6,906 nt of DNA from an uncultured Oscillospiraceae bacterium (GTDB lineage: Bacteria > Bacillota > Clostridia > Oscillospirales > Oscillospiraceae), in the NCBI GenBank assembly GCA_934572445.1, contig CAKTLD010000102.1, forward strand, positions 1-6,906, in the 5' to 3' direction. The notes beneath the pieces are model-generated. The model made no database searches, had not been told where the DNA came from, and saw nothing but the letters and a program-made list of their open reading frames with translations. The position numbers and the translations under genes were made by a program. Shown here piece by piece: positions 1 through 5,411 of this stretch (position 1 is its first letter; each line of letters starts with the position of its first letter).

Positions 1-62
1 CGGAAGCCGTGCTCCTTGGAGCGCTGGAGCTTCTTGGGCTGATAGGTGCGAGAAGTAGCCAT
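1..62 (-). CDS. rpmH: 50S ribosomal protein L34, 5' part only
   Basis: Reading the minus strand from the ATG at 62-60 gives MATSRTYQPKKLQRSKEHGF, then R and the window edge. The TYQPKK...R.K.HGFR core is the conserved start of bacterial ribosomal protein L34, a very small basic protein of the large subunit (usually about 44-50 residues). Only the first 20 codons are present. A near-perfect Shine-Dalgarno, AAGGAGGT, lies at 78-71 with an 8-nt spacer, which fixes the start. A strong promoter for this strand sits at 195-223, giving a leader of about 125 nt. Divergent rpmH next to dnaA is the standard Firmicutes origin arrangement. Confidence 0.95.
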   Translation of the reverse strand, partial: MATSRTYQPKKLQRSKEHGF

Positions 63-194
63 TTCGTTTTACCTCCTTGAAAATTTTACCGGCAGCCCCA
101 TACGGAGCCGCACTTACTCGACGGCGGGCGGAGATCTCTCCCCGCAGACCGCAGTTGACATAAAATCACGCCGTTCTACTGCGGCGCACGGGCT

Positions 195-223
195 ATTATA
201 CCGGTTTTTGCACATAAAGTCAA
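195..223 (-). promoter_or_regulatory. Sigma-A-type promoter for rpmH
   Basis: On the minus strand the sequence reads TTGACT (223-218), a 17-bp spacer, then TATAAT (200-195). That is 5/6 and 6/6 to the housekeeping -35 and -10 consensus at the ideal spacing. Transcription would start near 188 and run to rpmH. A strong promoter fits a ribosomal protein gene. Confidence 0.85.
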
Positions 224-367
224 CTGAAAGTTCGTGATTTTTCCGTTCTTCGCGTGTTTCGCAACGGCTTGTGCTCCTTTTCGTGATATGGCCCAATTTC
301 TTGTGTTCTGCGGCGGTTTTTTCTGCGGCAGCGGGCTGGAAAAGCAGTCTTTATATTAGAATAAGTG

Positions 368-396
368 TTGCCTTTTTTCCGCTTTTCTGGTATACT
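368..396 (+). promoter_or_regulatory. Sigma-A-type promoter for dnaA, extended -10
   Basis: TTGCCT (368-373), 17-bp spacer, TATACT (391-396), preceded by TGG at 388-390, an extended -10 TGn. The start would fall near 403, leaving a leader of about 55 nt before the GTG of dnaA. The -35 is only 4/6, which the extended -10 can offset. No DnaA box overlaps it, so autoregulation by DnaA bound at this promoter is not supported by the sequence. Confidence 0.75.
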
Positions 397-408
397 GTAA
401 AGAGCAGA

Positions 409-437
409 TTTTCGGCATTGATGCCGTTTTCCGAAAA
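409..437 (+). promoter_or_regulatory. Competing hairpins in the dnaA leader
   Basis: Two stems share bases 413-415. One is CGGCA (413-417) with TGCCG (422-426) around a TTGA loop, followed at once by TTTT (427-430), which resembles a short intrinsic terminator. The other is TTTTCGG (409-415) with CCGAAAA (431-437), a perfect 7-bp stem that would exclude the first. The pair lies between the predicted start (about 403) and the dnaA ribosome binding site (445-451). The T run is only four bases, so attenuation is a possibility and not a firm call. Confidence 0.35.
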
Positions 438-458
438 GAAACAGAAAGGAGCGCTTCC

Positions 459-1778
459 GTGAACTCTGTTGCAGACATCTGGAAGATCGTGCTCGACCGG
501 CTGGGACAGGACCTGTCGGAGACGACCATCTCCACCTGGTTCGACGAGGTAGAGGCCGTTTCCATCAAGGACAGGACGCTTTATCTCCATTGCCCGAATG
601 ATTTCAAGCGCAGCACCATCGAATCCATGTTTATGGACCGCATCAAGGACTCCCTGCGGGACATTTACTCCGCCGACTTTGACGTCAGGCTCCTCACGAA
701 CGAGGAGCGCGCGGCGCTGTTCGCGCCCGAGAGCGAGAAGAAGGCCGTTTCCCTGCTCGATTCCGGCGAATTTACATTCGACACCTTCGTTGTGGGCGAA
801 TCAAACAAGATGGCCTACGCCGCAGCCCGTGCTGTGGCGGACGGGGCCAGCGACCATTATAACCCCCTCTTTATCTACGGTGACTCCGGCCTTGGCAAGA
901 CGCATCTGATCTATGCCATCGCTCACCAGATCCGCGCGCGCCGTCCCTCTGCCAAGATCATCTACATCAAGGGCGACGATTTCATCAACGAATTCATCGA
1001 GCTGATCCGCGCGGGCCGCGGCAGCGAGTTCCGCGCCAAGTACCGTGACGCTGATCTTCTGCTCGTGGACGACGTGCAGTTTGTTGCCGGCAAGGAACAG
1101 GTGCAGAATGAGTTCTTCCACACGTTCAACACGCTCTACGAGGCAGGACGGCAGATCGTTCTGACATCGGACCGTCCGCCCTCTGACATGCACCTGCTCG
1201 ACGACCGTCTGCGCACGCGCTTTGAGTGGGGCCTGCTCGTCGATGTGCAGCCGCCCGACTTTGAAACACGCCTTGCCATCGTAAAGAACAAGGCCGCCCA
1301 GTGGGGCACCGTCATCGACGACGATATTGCCAAATACATCGCCGAAAACGTCACCTCGAACGTCCGCCAGCTTGAGGGCACGATGAACAAGATCCTTGCC
1401 TACCGCGACCTGATCGGCAAGGAAATGGATGCCGATGCCGCGCACCGCGCGGTCGAGGACTTCATGAAGAAGAACGCAAACCTCGCGCCCACCGCAGCCA
1501 TGATCATCTCCGAGACCTCGCGCTACTTCGGCATCGACGAGGAGGTCATCAAGGGCAGCGCCCGCAGCCGTGAAGTCGTGAACGCCCGTCAGGCGGCGAT
1601 GTACCTTGTGCGGCGCATGACCGCCCTCTCCACACCCGACATCGGGCGAGAGTTCGGCAAGCGCGACCATACTACCGTGCTCCACTCGCTCGAACAGATC
1701 GAGAAAAAGATGAAATCCGATCCGACCTTCAGCCAGACCATCAAGGAGATCACGATCAACATCAATTCCAAGCGGTAA
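459..1778 (+). CDS. dnaA: Chromosomal replication initiator protein DnaA
   Basis: DnaA is an AAA+ ATPase that binds DnaA boxes, oligomerises as the ATP form, opens the origin and loads the helicase. This 439-residue protein is about the usual size (around 450), with a short linker. Domain I is residues 1-80, beginning MNSVADIWKIVLDRL. Domain III holds Walker A GDSGLGKTH (141-149), Walker B LLLVDD (200-205), sensor 1 LTSD (235-238), a probable arginine finger at R254 in RTRF, and the sensor 2 arginine R303 in NVRQLEG. Domain IV carries the helix-turn-helix signature, with NARQAAMYL (375-383) and DHTTVLHS (403-410). The start is GTG; AAAGGAG at 445-451, 7 nt upstream, supports it. The gene is followed directly by a cluster of DnaA boxes. 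No anomaly is seen. Confidence 0.98.
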   Translation: MNSVADIWKIVLDRLGQDLSETTISTWFDEVEAVSIKDRTLYLHCPNDFKRSTIESMFMDRIKDSLRDIYSADFDVRLLTNEERAALFAPESEKKAVSLLDSGEFTFDTFVVGESNKMAYAAARAVADGASDHYNPLFIYGDSGLGKTHLIYAIAHQIRARRPSAKIIYIKGDDFINEFIELIRAGRGSEFRAKYRDADLLLVDDVQFVAGKEQVQNEFFHTFNTLYEAGRQIVLTSDRPPSDMHLLDDRLRTRFEWGLLVDVQPPDFETRLAIVKNKAAQWGTVIDDDIAKYIAENVTSNVRQLEGTMNKILAYRDLIGKEMDADAAHRAVEDFMKKNANLAPTAAMIISETSRYFGIDEEVIKGSARSREVVNARQAAMYLVRRMTALSTPDIGREFGKRDHTTVLHSLEQIEKKMKSDPTFSQTIKEITININSKR

Positions 1779-2017
1779 GGTTTTCCACATCTTCCACAGG
1801 GTTGTGGACAGGCAGGATGTGGACAAGTTTCCAAAATATTTTTTCTGTGGAAAGGCATATCACTTTTCAACACCGCCCTCGGGAAAACTTTTCCTTGCAA
1901 ATTCTGCCTTTTTTCGCCTTTTCCACATTTTTGTGCCCCTACCGCTGCTATTTCTGAAAGATATCCTTTTTCTTTTCTGAAAAAAGAAAAATCCCAACGA
2001 ATGAAAGGAACGCCGCC
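1779..2017. other. oriC: Probable chromosomal origin oriC with DnaA boxes
   Basis: The dnaA-dnaN gap contains six sequences close to TTATCCACA. Forward boxes are TTTTCCACA 1781-1789 (8/9), TCTTCCACA 1790-1798 (7/9) and TTTTCCACA 1919-1927 (8/9). Reverse boxes are 1803-1811 (CTGTCCACA on the minus strand, 7/9), 1818-1826 (TTGTCCACA, 8/9) and 1846-1854 (CTTTCCACA, 7/9). All keep the CCACA core; none is a perfect box. Five lie within 74 bp, the first two directly abutting. AT-rich tracts at 1832-1845 and about 1960-1992 could be unwinding regions. The position between dnaA and dnaN is where many Firmicutes initiate. A dnaN promoter is not obvious here. Confidence 0.85.
1967..1991. repeat. Perfect A/T-rich inverted repeat in oriC
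   Basis: TTTTTCTTTT (1967-1976) and AAAAGAAAAA (1982-1991) are exact reverse complements around a CTGAA loop, giving a 10-bp stem. TTTCTGAAA occurs at 1951-1959 and again at 1974-1982. The repeat sits between the last DnaA box (1919-1927) and the dnaN ribosome binding site (2004-2009). It is the most AT-rich part of the gap and is a candidate DNA unwinding element; a transcript hairpin is the alternative. It is not followed by a T tract on the plus strand. Confidence 0.6.
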
Positions 2018-3130
2018 ATGAAATTTTCCTGCGAAAAGCTGCTGCTGCAGAACGCCGTGAACACGGCTTCCCGCGCTGTTGCCGCCAAGAGTTCCATCCC
2101 CGCGCTCGAAGGACTGCTGTTCGTATGCAGCGGCGAGAGCCTGACTGTTTCCGGCTACAATATGCAGACCGGCATCCGCACCCGCTTTGCCGCCGATGTG
2201 TCCGAAGAGGGCGAACTGGTGCTCAACGCGCGCCTGATCGGCGAGATCCTGAGAAGGCTTCCGGACGATTCCGTCACCGTTTCCTCGGATGAAAAATTCC
2301 TTGTTCATCTCTCCTGCGGCGACGCGGACTTTGACATCATGGGTCTCTCCGCCGCCGATTTTCCGGAGCTGCCGGAGGTTGAGGAAAAGTATTCCGTAAT
2401 GCTGCCGGAAAAGACGCTCAAGTCCATGATCCAGCAGACAAGCTTTGCCGTTTCCACGAATGAGGCGCGGCCTGTGCACATGGGGTCCCTTTTTGAGATC
2501 GCCGACGCGGGACTGACAGTCGTGTCCGTCGACGGCTTTCGTCTGGCTCTGCGGAGAGAGCCGCTGGAAAAAATCGAGGGCGGCGCGTTCTCGTTCGTCG
2601 CGCCCGGCACGGCGCTCAACGAGGTTGAGCGCATCTGCGAGGACATTGATGAACTGCTGACCATCACGCTCGGACAGCGTCACGTTCTCTTTGAGGTCGG
2701 CGAAACGGAGCTGATCTGCCGCCGCCTGGAGGGCGAATTCCTCGATTATAAGAACGCCATTCCGCGCCGCAATCCCATCAGCGTTGTCGTCGATACGAAG
2801 ACGACGCTCCAGAGCCTGGAGCGCGTAAGCGTCGTCATCAGCGAAAAACTCAAAAGCCCTGTGCGCTGCCTCTTCGAGCAGGACCGCGTGATGATGTCCG
2901 CCCGCACTGCCAACGGCGACGCGAAGGACGTCTGCCGCATCGCGGGAGACGGTCAGGGGCTTGAGATCGGCTTCAACAACCGCTACCTGATGGACGCGCT
3001 GCGCTATGCGCCCGCCGACACCGTAAAGATGGAATTGAACACCGGTATTTCGCCGGCGATCATCGTGCCGGTCGAAGGCGAGGAGAACTTCCTCTACATG
3101 GTGCTGCCCGTGCGTCTGAAGGCAAACTGA
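2018..3130 (+). CDS. dnaN: DNA polymerase III beta subunit (sliding clamp)
   Basis: The beta clamp is a ring-shaped homodimer that encircles DNA and tethers the replicative polymerase; it also recruits repair and regulatory proteins. The 370-residue product matches the family length (about 366-380) and the three-fold domain layout, roughly 1-125, 126-245 and 246-370. Recognisable family segments are MKFSCEKLLLQNAV at the N terminus, RPVHMGSLFEI (151-161), VDGFRLALR (171-179), RRLEGEFLDYKNAIP (235-249), FNNRYLMDAL (319-328) and the C-terminal VLPVRL (362-367) near the hydrophobic cleft. The ATG at 2018 follows AAAGGA (2004-2009) with an 8-nt spacer. It lies immediately downstream of the origin on the leading strand. 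The spacer to rlbA is 70 bp. Confidence 0.97.
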   Translation: MKFSCEKLLLQNAVNTASRAVAAKSSIPALEGLLFVCSGESLTVSGYNMQTGIRTRFAADVSEEGELVLNARLIGEILRRLPDDSVTVSSDEKFLVHLSCGDADFDIMGLSAADFPELPEVEEKYSVMLPEKTLKSMIQQTSFAVSTNEARPVHMGSLFEIADAGLTVVSVDGFRLALRREPLEKIEGGAFSFVAPGTALNEVERICEDIDELLTITLGQRHVLFEVGETELICRRLEGEFLDYKNAIPRRNPISVVVDTKTTLQSLERVSVVISEKLKSPVRCLFEQDRVMMSARTANGDAKDVCRIAGDGQGLEIGFNNRYLMDALRYAPADTVKMELNTGISPAIIVPVEGEENFLYMVLPVRLKAN

Positions 3131-3200
3131 AAAACTGAATCCAGAACGTATAAAACGATGCAACGATTTCAAATAGGAATCGCTTGATAAAGGACTTTTT

Positions 3201-3416
3201 ATGACTGATATCACCATCACCACAGAATTTATCAAATTGCAGGACCTTCTGAAGCTGGCGAATTTAGTCGGAACGGGCGGCGAGGCGAAGATCATCATCC
3301 AGAACGGCGACGTTTCGGTCAACGGCGAAATCTGCACGATGCGCGGCAAAAAAATTCGCCCCGGCGACATCGTCGCCTTCGACGGCGAAGAGCTGACGGT
3401 CTCCTATGCGGATTGA
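3201..3416 (+). CDS. rlbA: S4-domain protein RlbA/YaaA
   Basis: This 71-residue protein is a single S4-like RNA-binding fold of the YaaA family found between dnaN and recF across Firmicutes; the B. subtilis member, RlbA, has been linked to ribosome assembly. The S4 core spans about residues 12-60: [18 protein letters not shown], then [13 protein letters not shown] and the basic [12 protein letters not shown] turn, where a positively charged face would contact RNA. The length is normal for the family. AAAGGA at 3189-3194, 6 nt before the ATG, supports the start. The last 11 nt (3406-3416) overlap recF in another frame, so the two are likely translated in a coupled way. The exact RNA target is not evident from sequence. 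Confidence 0.92.
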   Translation: MTDITITTEFIKLQDLLKLANLVGTGGEAKIIIQNGDVSVNGEICTMRGKKIRPGDIVAFDGEELTVSYAD

Positions 3417-4509
3417 CGCGCTGGAGCTGCAAAGCTTCCGCAATTACGACGCGCTGAGCGTCACGTTCGCGCCGGACTGCAATGTTATTGTCGGCGAGAA
3501 CGCGCAGGGAAAGACGAATCTGCTCGAAGCGATCGTCTATCTCTCGTCCGCCCGCTCGCCGCGCGCGAGGACGGAAAAGGAGCTTATTTCATTTGGAAAG
3601 AGCGAATGTTCGATCAAGGCGAACGCGTTTGCCCGCAATCGCGATTTTTTGCTCGAGATCACGCTCGCCGCGGGAAGACGGCGCAAAATCCTCATCAATA
3701 AGGTACCCGCGAAAAAGGGGAGCGACCTCAGCGATGTGCTCGGCGCGGTCTATTTCTGTCCGGAAGACTTATTGCTGATCCGTGACGGCGCAGCGGCGCG
3801 GCGCAAGTTTATGGACGACGCGCTCTGCCAGCTGCGCGCGCGCTACGCGCAGGCGCTCAGCGATTATCACCGCGCTTATGAGCACAAAACGCGCATCCTG
3901 CGCGACAGCGAGGAATATCCGTCGCTTCTCGACACGCTGCCGGAATTTGACCTGCGCATGGCGCGGAGCGGTGCGGTTATCATCTATTACCGTGCGCGGT
4001 TCTGCGAGCGGCTCAGGGAGTATGCGGGCATTGCACACCGCGAGTGCTCGGGCGGCAGGGAAGAGTTAGGAGTCGAATACCAGACGGTTTCGACCATTTC
4101 AGACCCGCTCGCGCCGATCGAGACCATCTACGAGCAGCTGCGCGCGCATCAGACATCGCACGCGGCGGCGGAACGGGCGTCGAGAATGTGCCTCTCCGGC
4201 CCGCATAAGGACGATATTGCCGTGACGATCGGCGGCGTGAACGCAAGGCAGTTTTCGTCTCAGGGTCAGACCCGCACGGCGGCGCTGGCGTTCAAGCTCG
4301 CCGAACGGGAGATTTACCGCGAGATCACATCCCGCACGCCGCTGCTGCTGCTCGACGATGTGTTGTCCGAGCTGGATCCCAGAAGACAGGAGTATGTCTT
4401 GAACCGCATCCTCGGCGGGCAGGTGTTTATCACCTGCTGTGAAGAAGACCGGTTGGGAACACTTTTGAGTGGAAAAGTGTTCCATATCTCACAGGGAGCT
4501 GTTGTGTAG
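3406..4509 (+). CDS. recF: DNA replication and repair protein RecF
   Basis: RecF is an SMC-like ABC ATPase that acts with RecO and RecR at gap junctions to help load RecA. The 367-residue protein is of normal length (about 360-375). It begins [17 protein letters not shown], typical of RecF. Walker A is GENAQGKTN (30-38). The ABC signature lies around [18 protein letters not shown] (283-300), preceded by the family motif LSGPHKDD (263-270). Walker B is LLLLDD (313-318) and the D-loop SELD (321-324). The ATG lies inside the 3' end of rlbA and no good Shine-Dalgarno precedes it, which suggests translational coupling. The TAG stop forms the left edge of a palindrome-rich non-coding block, so the usual tight recF-remB linkage is broken. 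Confidence 0.97.
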   Translation: MRIDALELQSFRNYDALSVTFAPDCNVIVGENAQGKTNLLEAIVYLSSARSPRARTEKELISFGKSECSIKANAFARNRDFLLEITLAAGRRRKILINKVPAKKGSDLSDVLGAVYFCPEDLLLIRDGAAARRKFMDDALCQLRARYAQALSDYHRAYEHKTRILRDSEEYPSLLDTLPEFDLRMARSGAVIIYYRARFCERLREYAGIAHRECSGGREELGVEYQTVSTISDPLAPIETIYEQLRAHQTSHAAAERASRMCLSGPHKDDIAVTIGGVNARQFSSQGQTRTAALAFKLAEREIYREITSRTPLLLLDDVLSELDPRRQEYVLNRILGGQVFITCCEEDRLGTLLSGKVFHISQGAVV

Positions 4510-4525
4510 CGGCACTTTATGCCGC
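4509..4525. repeat. Palindrome GCGGCA/TGCCGC abutting recF stop
   Basis: GCGGCA (4509-4514) and TGCCGC (4520-4525) pair around CTTTA. The first base is the last base of the recF TAG. No T run follows, so it is not a standard terminator on the plus strand. The same arms recur at 5072-5089. Confidence 0.6.
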
Positions 4526-4533
4526 AGAAATTA

Positions 4534-4554
4534 AGTCCCGTGCGTCACGGGACT
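4534..4554. repeat. 9-bp perfect hairpin, 3-nt loop
   Basis: AGTCCCGTG (4534-4542) and CACGGGACT (4546-4554) pair perfectly around CGT. It is followed by GCCCC, not T residues, so a terminator function is unlikely. Confidence 0.7.
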
Positions 4555-4560
4555 GCCCCA

Positions 4561-4600
4561 CAAAGGGGATATTCTCTTTTGGAAGAGAATACCCCCTTTG
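4561..4600. repeat. Long 17-bp hairpin with one mismatch
   Basis: CAAAGGGG (4561-4568) pairs with CCCCTTTG (4593-4600), and TATTCTCTT (4570-4578) pairs with AAGAGAATA (4583-4591) around a TTGG loop. The only unpaired position is A4569 against C4592. It is the longest stem in the window and is not followed by a T run. Such a stem would be a plausible RNase III target if transcribed. Confidence 0.75.
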
Positions 4601-4617
4601 GAACCCCAAGAGAAACA

Positions 4618-4636
4618 CGAGGGGTCTTACCCCTCG
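4618..4636. repeat. 8-bp perfect hairpin, 3-nt loop
   Basis: CGAGGGGT (4618-4625) and ACCCCTCG (4629-4636) pair perfectly around CTT. A further 6-bp stem, GCTGCA (4642-4647) with TGCAGC (4657-4662), follows directly. Confidence 0.7.
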
Positions 4637-4691
4637 ACCCCGCTGCATTGGCAGTTTGCAGCTTGAATGACTGCACGCGCTGCGCAGTGTG

Positions 4692-4753
4692 GGTGCGGTG
4701 TACATGGCTTCGCCATGAATCTTCTGCGATTCGTGACAACTTGCAACCGCACC
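4692..4753. repeat. Multi-branch palindrome: outer stem with two inner hairpins
   Basis: GGTGCGGT (4692-4699) is the exact reverse complement of ACCGCACC (4746-4753). Enclosed are CATGGC-TTC-GCCATG (4703-4717) and GAATC (4717-4721) with GATTC (4728-4732); the two share only G4717. This would fold as a three-way junction of about 62 nt. It is not a tRNA: there are too few arms and no T-loop sequence. Confidence 0.55.
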
Positions 4754-4810
4754 TTACTGTCGTGAGGCGCGAGTGACGTTACCTCGGCGGCAGACTGCTT
4801 ACCGAATGCG

Positions 4811-4929
4811 GCATTGCTACGCTCGCCACATTGTAGGGACTGGCGATAGACGGAAATTACTGCGCACTTCTACAAGATGGGCAGAGCGGCAGCGGATAGT
4901 AGAAGCAGAGGCAAATCGTATAGCAATGC
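4811..4929. repeat. Long-range inverted repeat enclosing two hairpins
   Basis: GCATTGCTA (4811-4819) is the exact reverse complement of TAGCAATGC (4921-4929), 101 bases apart. Inside lie TCGCCA (4823-4828) with TGGCGA (4841-4846), and CTTCTAC (4867-4873) with GTAGAAG (4899-4905). Together these suggest a second branched fold. Confidence 0.5.
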
Positions 4930-4931
4930 TC

Positions 4932-4950
4932 AACGCGGCAAAGCCGCGTT
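4932..4950. repeat. 8-bp perfect hairpin, 3-nt loop
   Basis: AACGCGGC (4932-4939) and GCCGCGTT (4943-4950) pair perfectly around AAA. It begins three bases after the right arm of the 4811-4929 structure. No T run follows. Confidence 0.65.
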
Positions 4951-5021
4951 ATGGGCAGTGCAATCGGCAAGCACAAGAGTTGTTCGAGGAAAGACCGGCA
5001 ATGTAAACGCCTTTCTTTTGG

Positions 5022-5060
5022 ACGGGCGACGCCCGTTTTCTTTCTCGGGAAAGAAAATGG
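5022..5060. repeat. Two overlapping, mutually exclusive hairpins
   Basis: Hairpin A is ACGGGC (5022-5027) with GCCCGT (5031-5036) around GAC. Hairpin B is CCCGTTTTCTTTC (5032-5044) with GAAAGAAAATGGG (5049-5061 less the final base, core arm 5049-5060) around TCGG, including one G-T pair. They share bases 5032-5036, so only one can form at a time. In RNA this could switch, but it may only reflect two adjoining repeat units. Confidence 0.5.
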
Positions 5061-5071
5061 GGGTCGCATCA

Positions 5072-5089
5072 TGCGGCATAAATGCCGCA
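5072..5089. repeat. Palindrome TGCGGCA/TGCCGCA
   Basis: TGCGGCA (5072-5078) and TGCCGCA (5083-5089) pair around TAAA. It shares the GCGGCA and TGCCGC arms with the palindrome at 4509-4525 that abuts recF, so the two roughly bracket the non-coding block. Confidence 0.6.
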
Positions 5090-5095
5090 AAACGC

Positions 5096-5137
5096 TTCGC
5101 ACCTGTGCGAAAAAGGACCGCGCCCCTTTCGGGCGCG
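5096..5137. repeat. Two hairpins just upstream of the remB ribosome binding site
   Basis: TTCGCA (5096-5101) pairs with TGCGAA (5106-5111) around CCTG. CGCGCCC (5119-5125) pairs with GGGCGCG (5131-5137) around CTTTC. The second, very GC-rich stem ends 4 nt before the AAGGAG at 5142-5147. It leaves the ribosome binding site free, but could act as a 5' stabiliser or processing boundary for the remB message. Confidence 0.55.
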
Positions 5138-5153
5138 CCACAAGGAGACCTCT

Positions 5154-5411
5154 ATGTATCTTCACATAGGAAATAATGTGATGCTGCCCGAAAAGCACAT
5201 CATCGGCGTCTTTGACCTCGAGATCACGTCGCAGTCAAAGCGGACGTCGGAGTTTCTCCGCCGCGCGGAGGACGACAGTTTAGTCATCGACGCCTGCGAG
5301 GACATTCCCAAGTCGTTCCTTGTGTGCGACCACCCGTATCACCCGCAGCTCGTGTATCTATCCGAGCTTTCGAGCACAACGTTACAAAAGAGAATGGAGG
5401 AACAGACATGA
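5154..5411 (+). CDS. remB: RemB (RemA/RemB family, DUF370) regulator
   Basis: The 85-residue product begins MYLHIGNNVMLPEKHIIGVF and contains FDLEITSQSK (20-29), TSEFLRRAEDD (31-41) and CEDIPKSFLV (48-57), the hallmarks of the small RemA/RemB family. In B. subtilis, RemA and RemB are linked to control of biofilm matrix genes, and RemB (YaaB) lies between recF and gyrB, as here. RemA-family proteins are thought to bind DNA as higher-order assemblies; which genes this one controls cannot be inferred. An in-frame ATG at 5082 exists, but its extra residues are not family-like and are encoded by hairpin arms, so I use 5154 with AAGGAG at 5142-5147. The stop overlaps the next gene as ATGA (5408-5411). 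Confidence 0.9.
   Translation: MYLHIGNNVMLPEKHIIGVFDLEITSQSKRTSEFLRRAEDDSLVIDACEDIPKSFLVCDHPYHPQLVYLSELSSTTLQKRMEEQT

Larger units (their letters stand above)
63..458. other. rpmH-dnaA divergent intergenic region
   Basis: This 396-base spacer holds no credible gene. It contains the rpmH promoter (195-223, minus strand), the dnaA promoter (368-396, plus strand) and both leaders. In the rpmH leader there is an interrupted palindrome at 124-145 (GCGG, two unpaired bases, GGAGA, 2-nt loop, TCTCC, CCGC). I scanned it for the DnaA-box core CCACA and its complement TGTGG and found neither, so it does not look like an upstream half of a bipartite origin. The stretch from about 224 to 350 shows nothing I can interpret. 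Confidence 0.7.
4510..5153. other. Palindrome-rich non-coding block between recF and remB
   Basis: About 640 bases hold no credible gene: short open frames exist, but they run through hairpin arms, lack ribosome binding sites and resemble no protein I know. The block contains at least ten perfect or near-perfect hairpins, at 4509-4525, 4534-4554, 4561-4600, 4618-4636, 4642-4662, 4692-4753, 4811-4929, 4932-4950, 5022-5060, 5072-5089, 5096-5111 and 5119-5137. B. subtilis has only a very short recF-remB spacer, so this looks like an insertion or expansion. It could be a cluster of interspersed palindromic repeats (REP/MITE-like) or a structured RNA made as part of the operon transcript. No transposase or tRNA is present. 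I do not recognise it as a named RNA family. Confidence 0.65.

Noticed and set aside
155..160. TTGACA on the plus strand as a second dnaA promoter
   Set aside because: No -10-like hexamer lies 16-18 bp downstream.
801..1826. A 341-codon minus-strand open frame opposite dnaA
   Set aside because: Shadow of the dnaA codons with low-complexity, non-family translation and no ribosome binding site.
3126..3154. Promoter for rlbA with TATAAA at 3149-3154
   Set aside because: The matching -35 position reads ACTGAA, a poor match, so the hexamer alone is not enough.
1589..3370. A 593-codon open frame on the minus strand running across dnaA 3' end, oriC and dnaN
   Set aside because: It lies opposite well-identified genes, resembles no family, and crosses the DnaA boxes; long antisense frames are common in GC-rich coding DNA.
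4692..4753. tRNA-like gene
   Set aside because: Outer stem and two arms superficially suggest a cloverleaf, but the length is 62 nt, the loops have the wrong sizes and no TTCGAAT-type T arm is present.
4519..4776. An 85-codon plus-strand open frame after recF, and overlapping minus-strand frames at 4517-4739
   Set aside because: They are translations of hairpin arms, have no ribosome binding site, and both strands are open, as expected for palindromic repeats and not for a gene.
4980..5007. Promoter for remB, TTGTTC then TGTAAA
   Set aside because: Only 3/6 and 4/6 matches with a 16-bp spacer; not better than chance in this much sequence.
5082..5153. Longer remB start at the in-frame ATG 5082
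   Set aside because: The extra residues come from hairpin sequence and do not resemble the family, whereas 5154 has AAGGAG at the right distance and the canonical MYLHIG start.
4773..5198. Short open frames on both strands in the middle and right of the non-coding block
   Set aside because: Repeat-derived, mutually overlapping, no initiation signal and no recognisable protein features.
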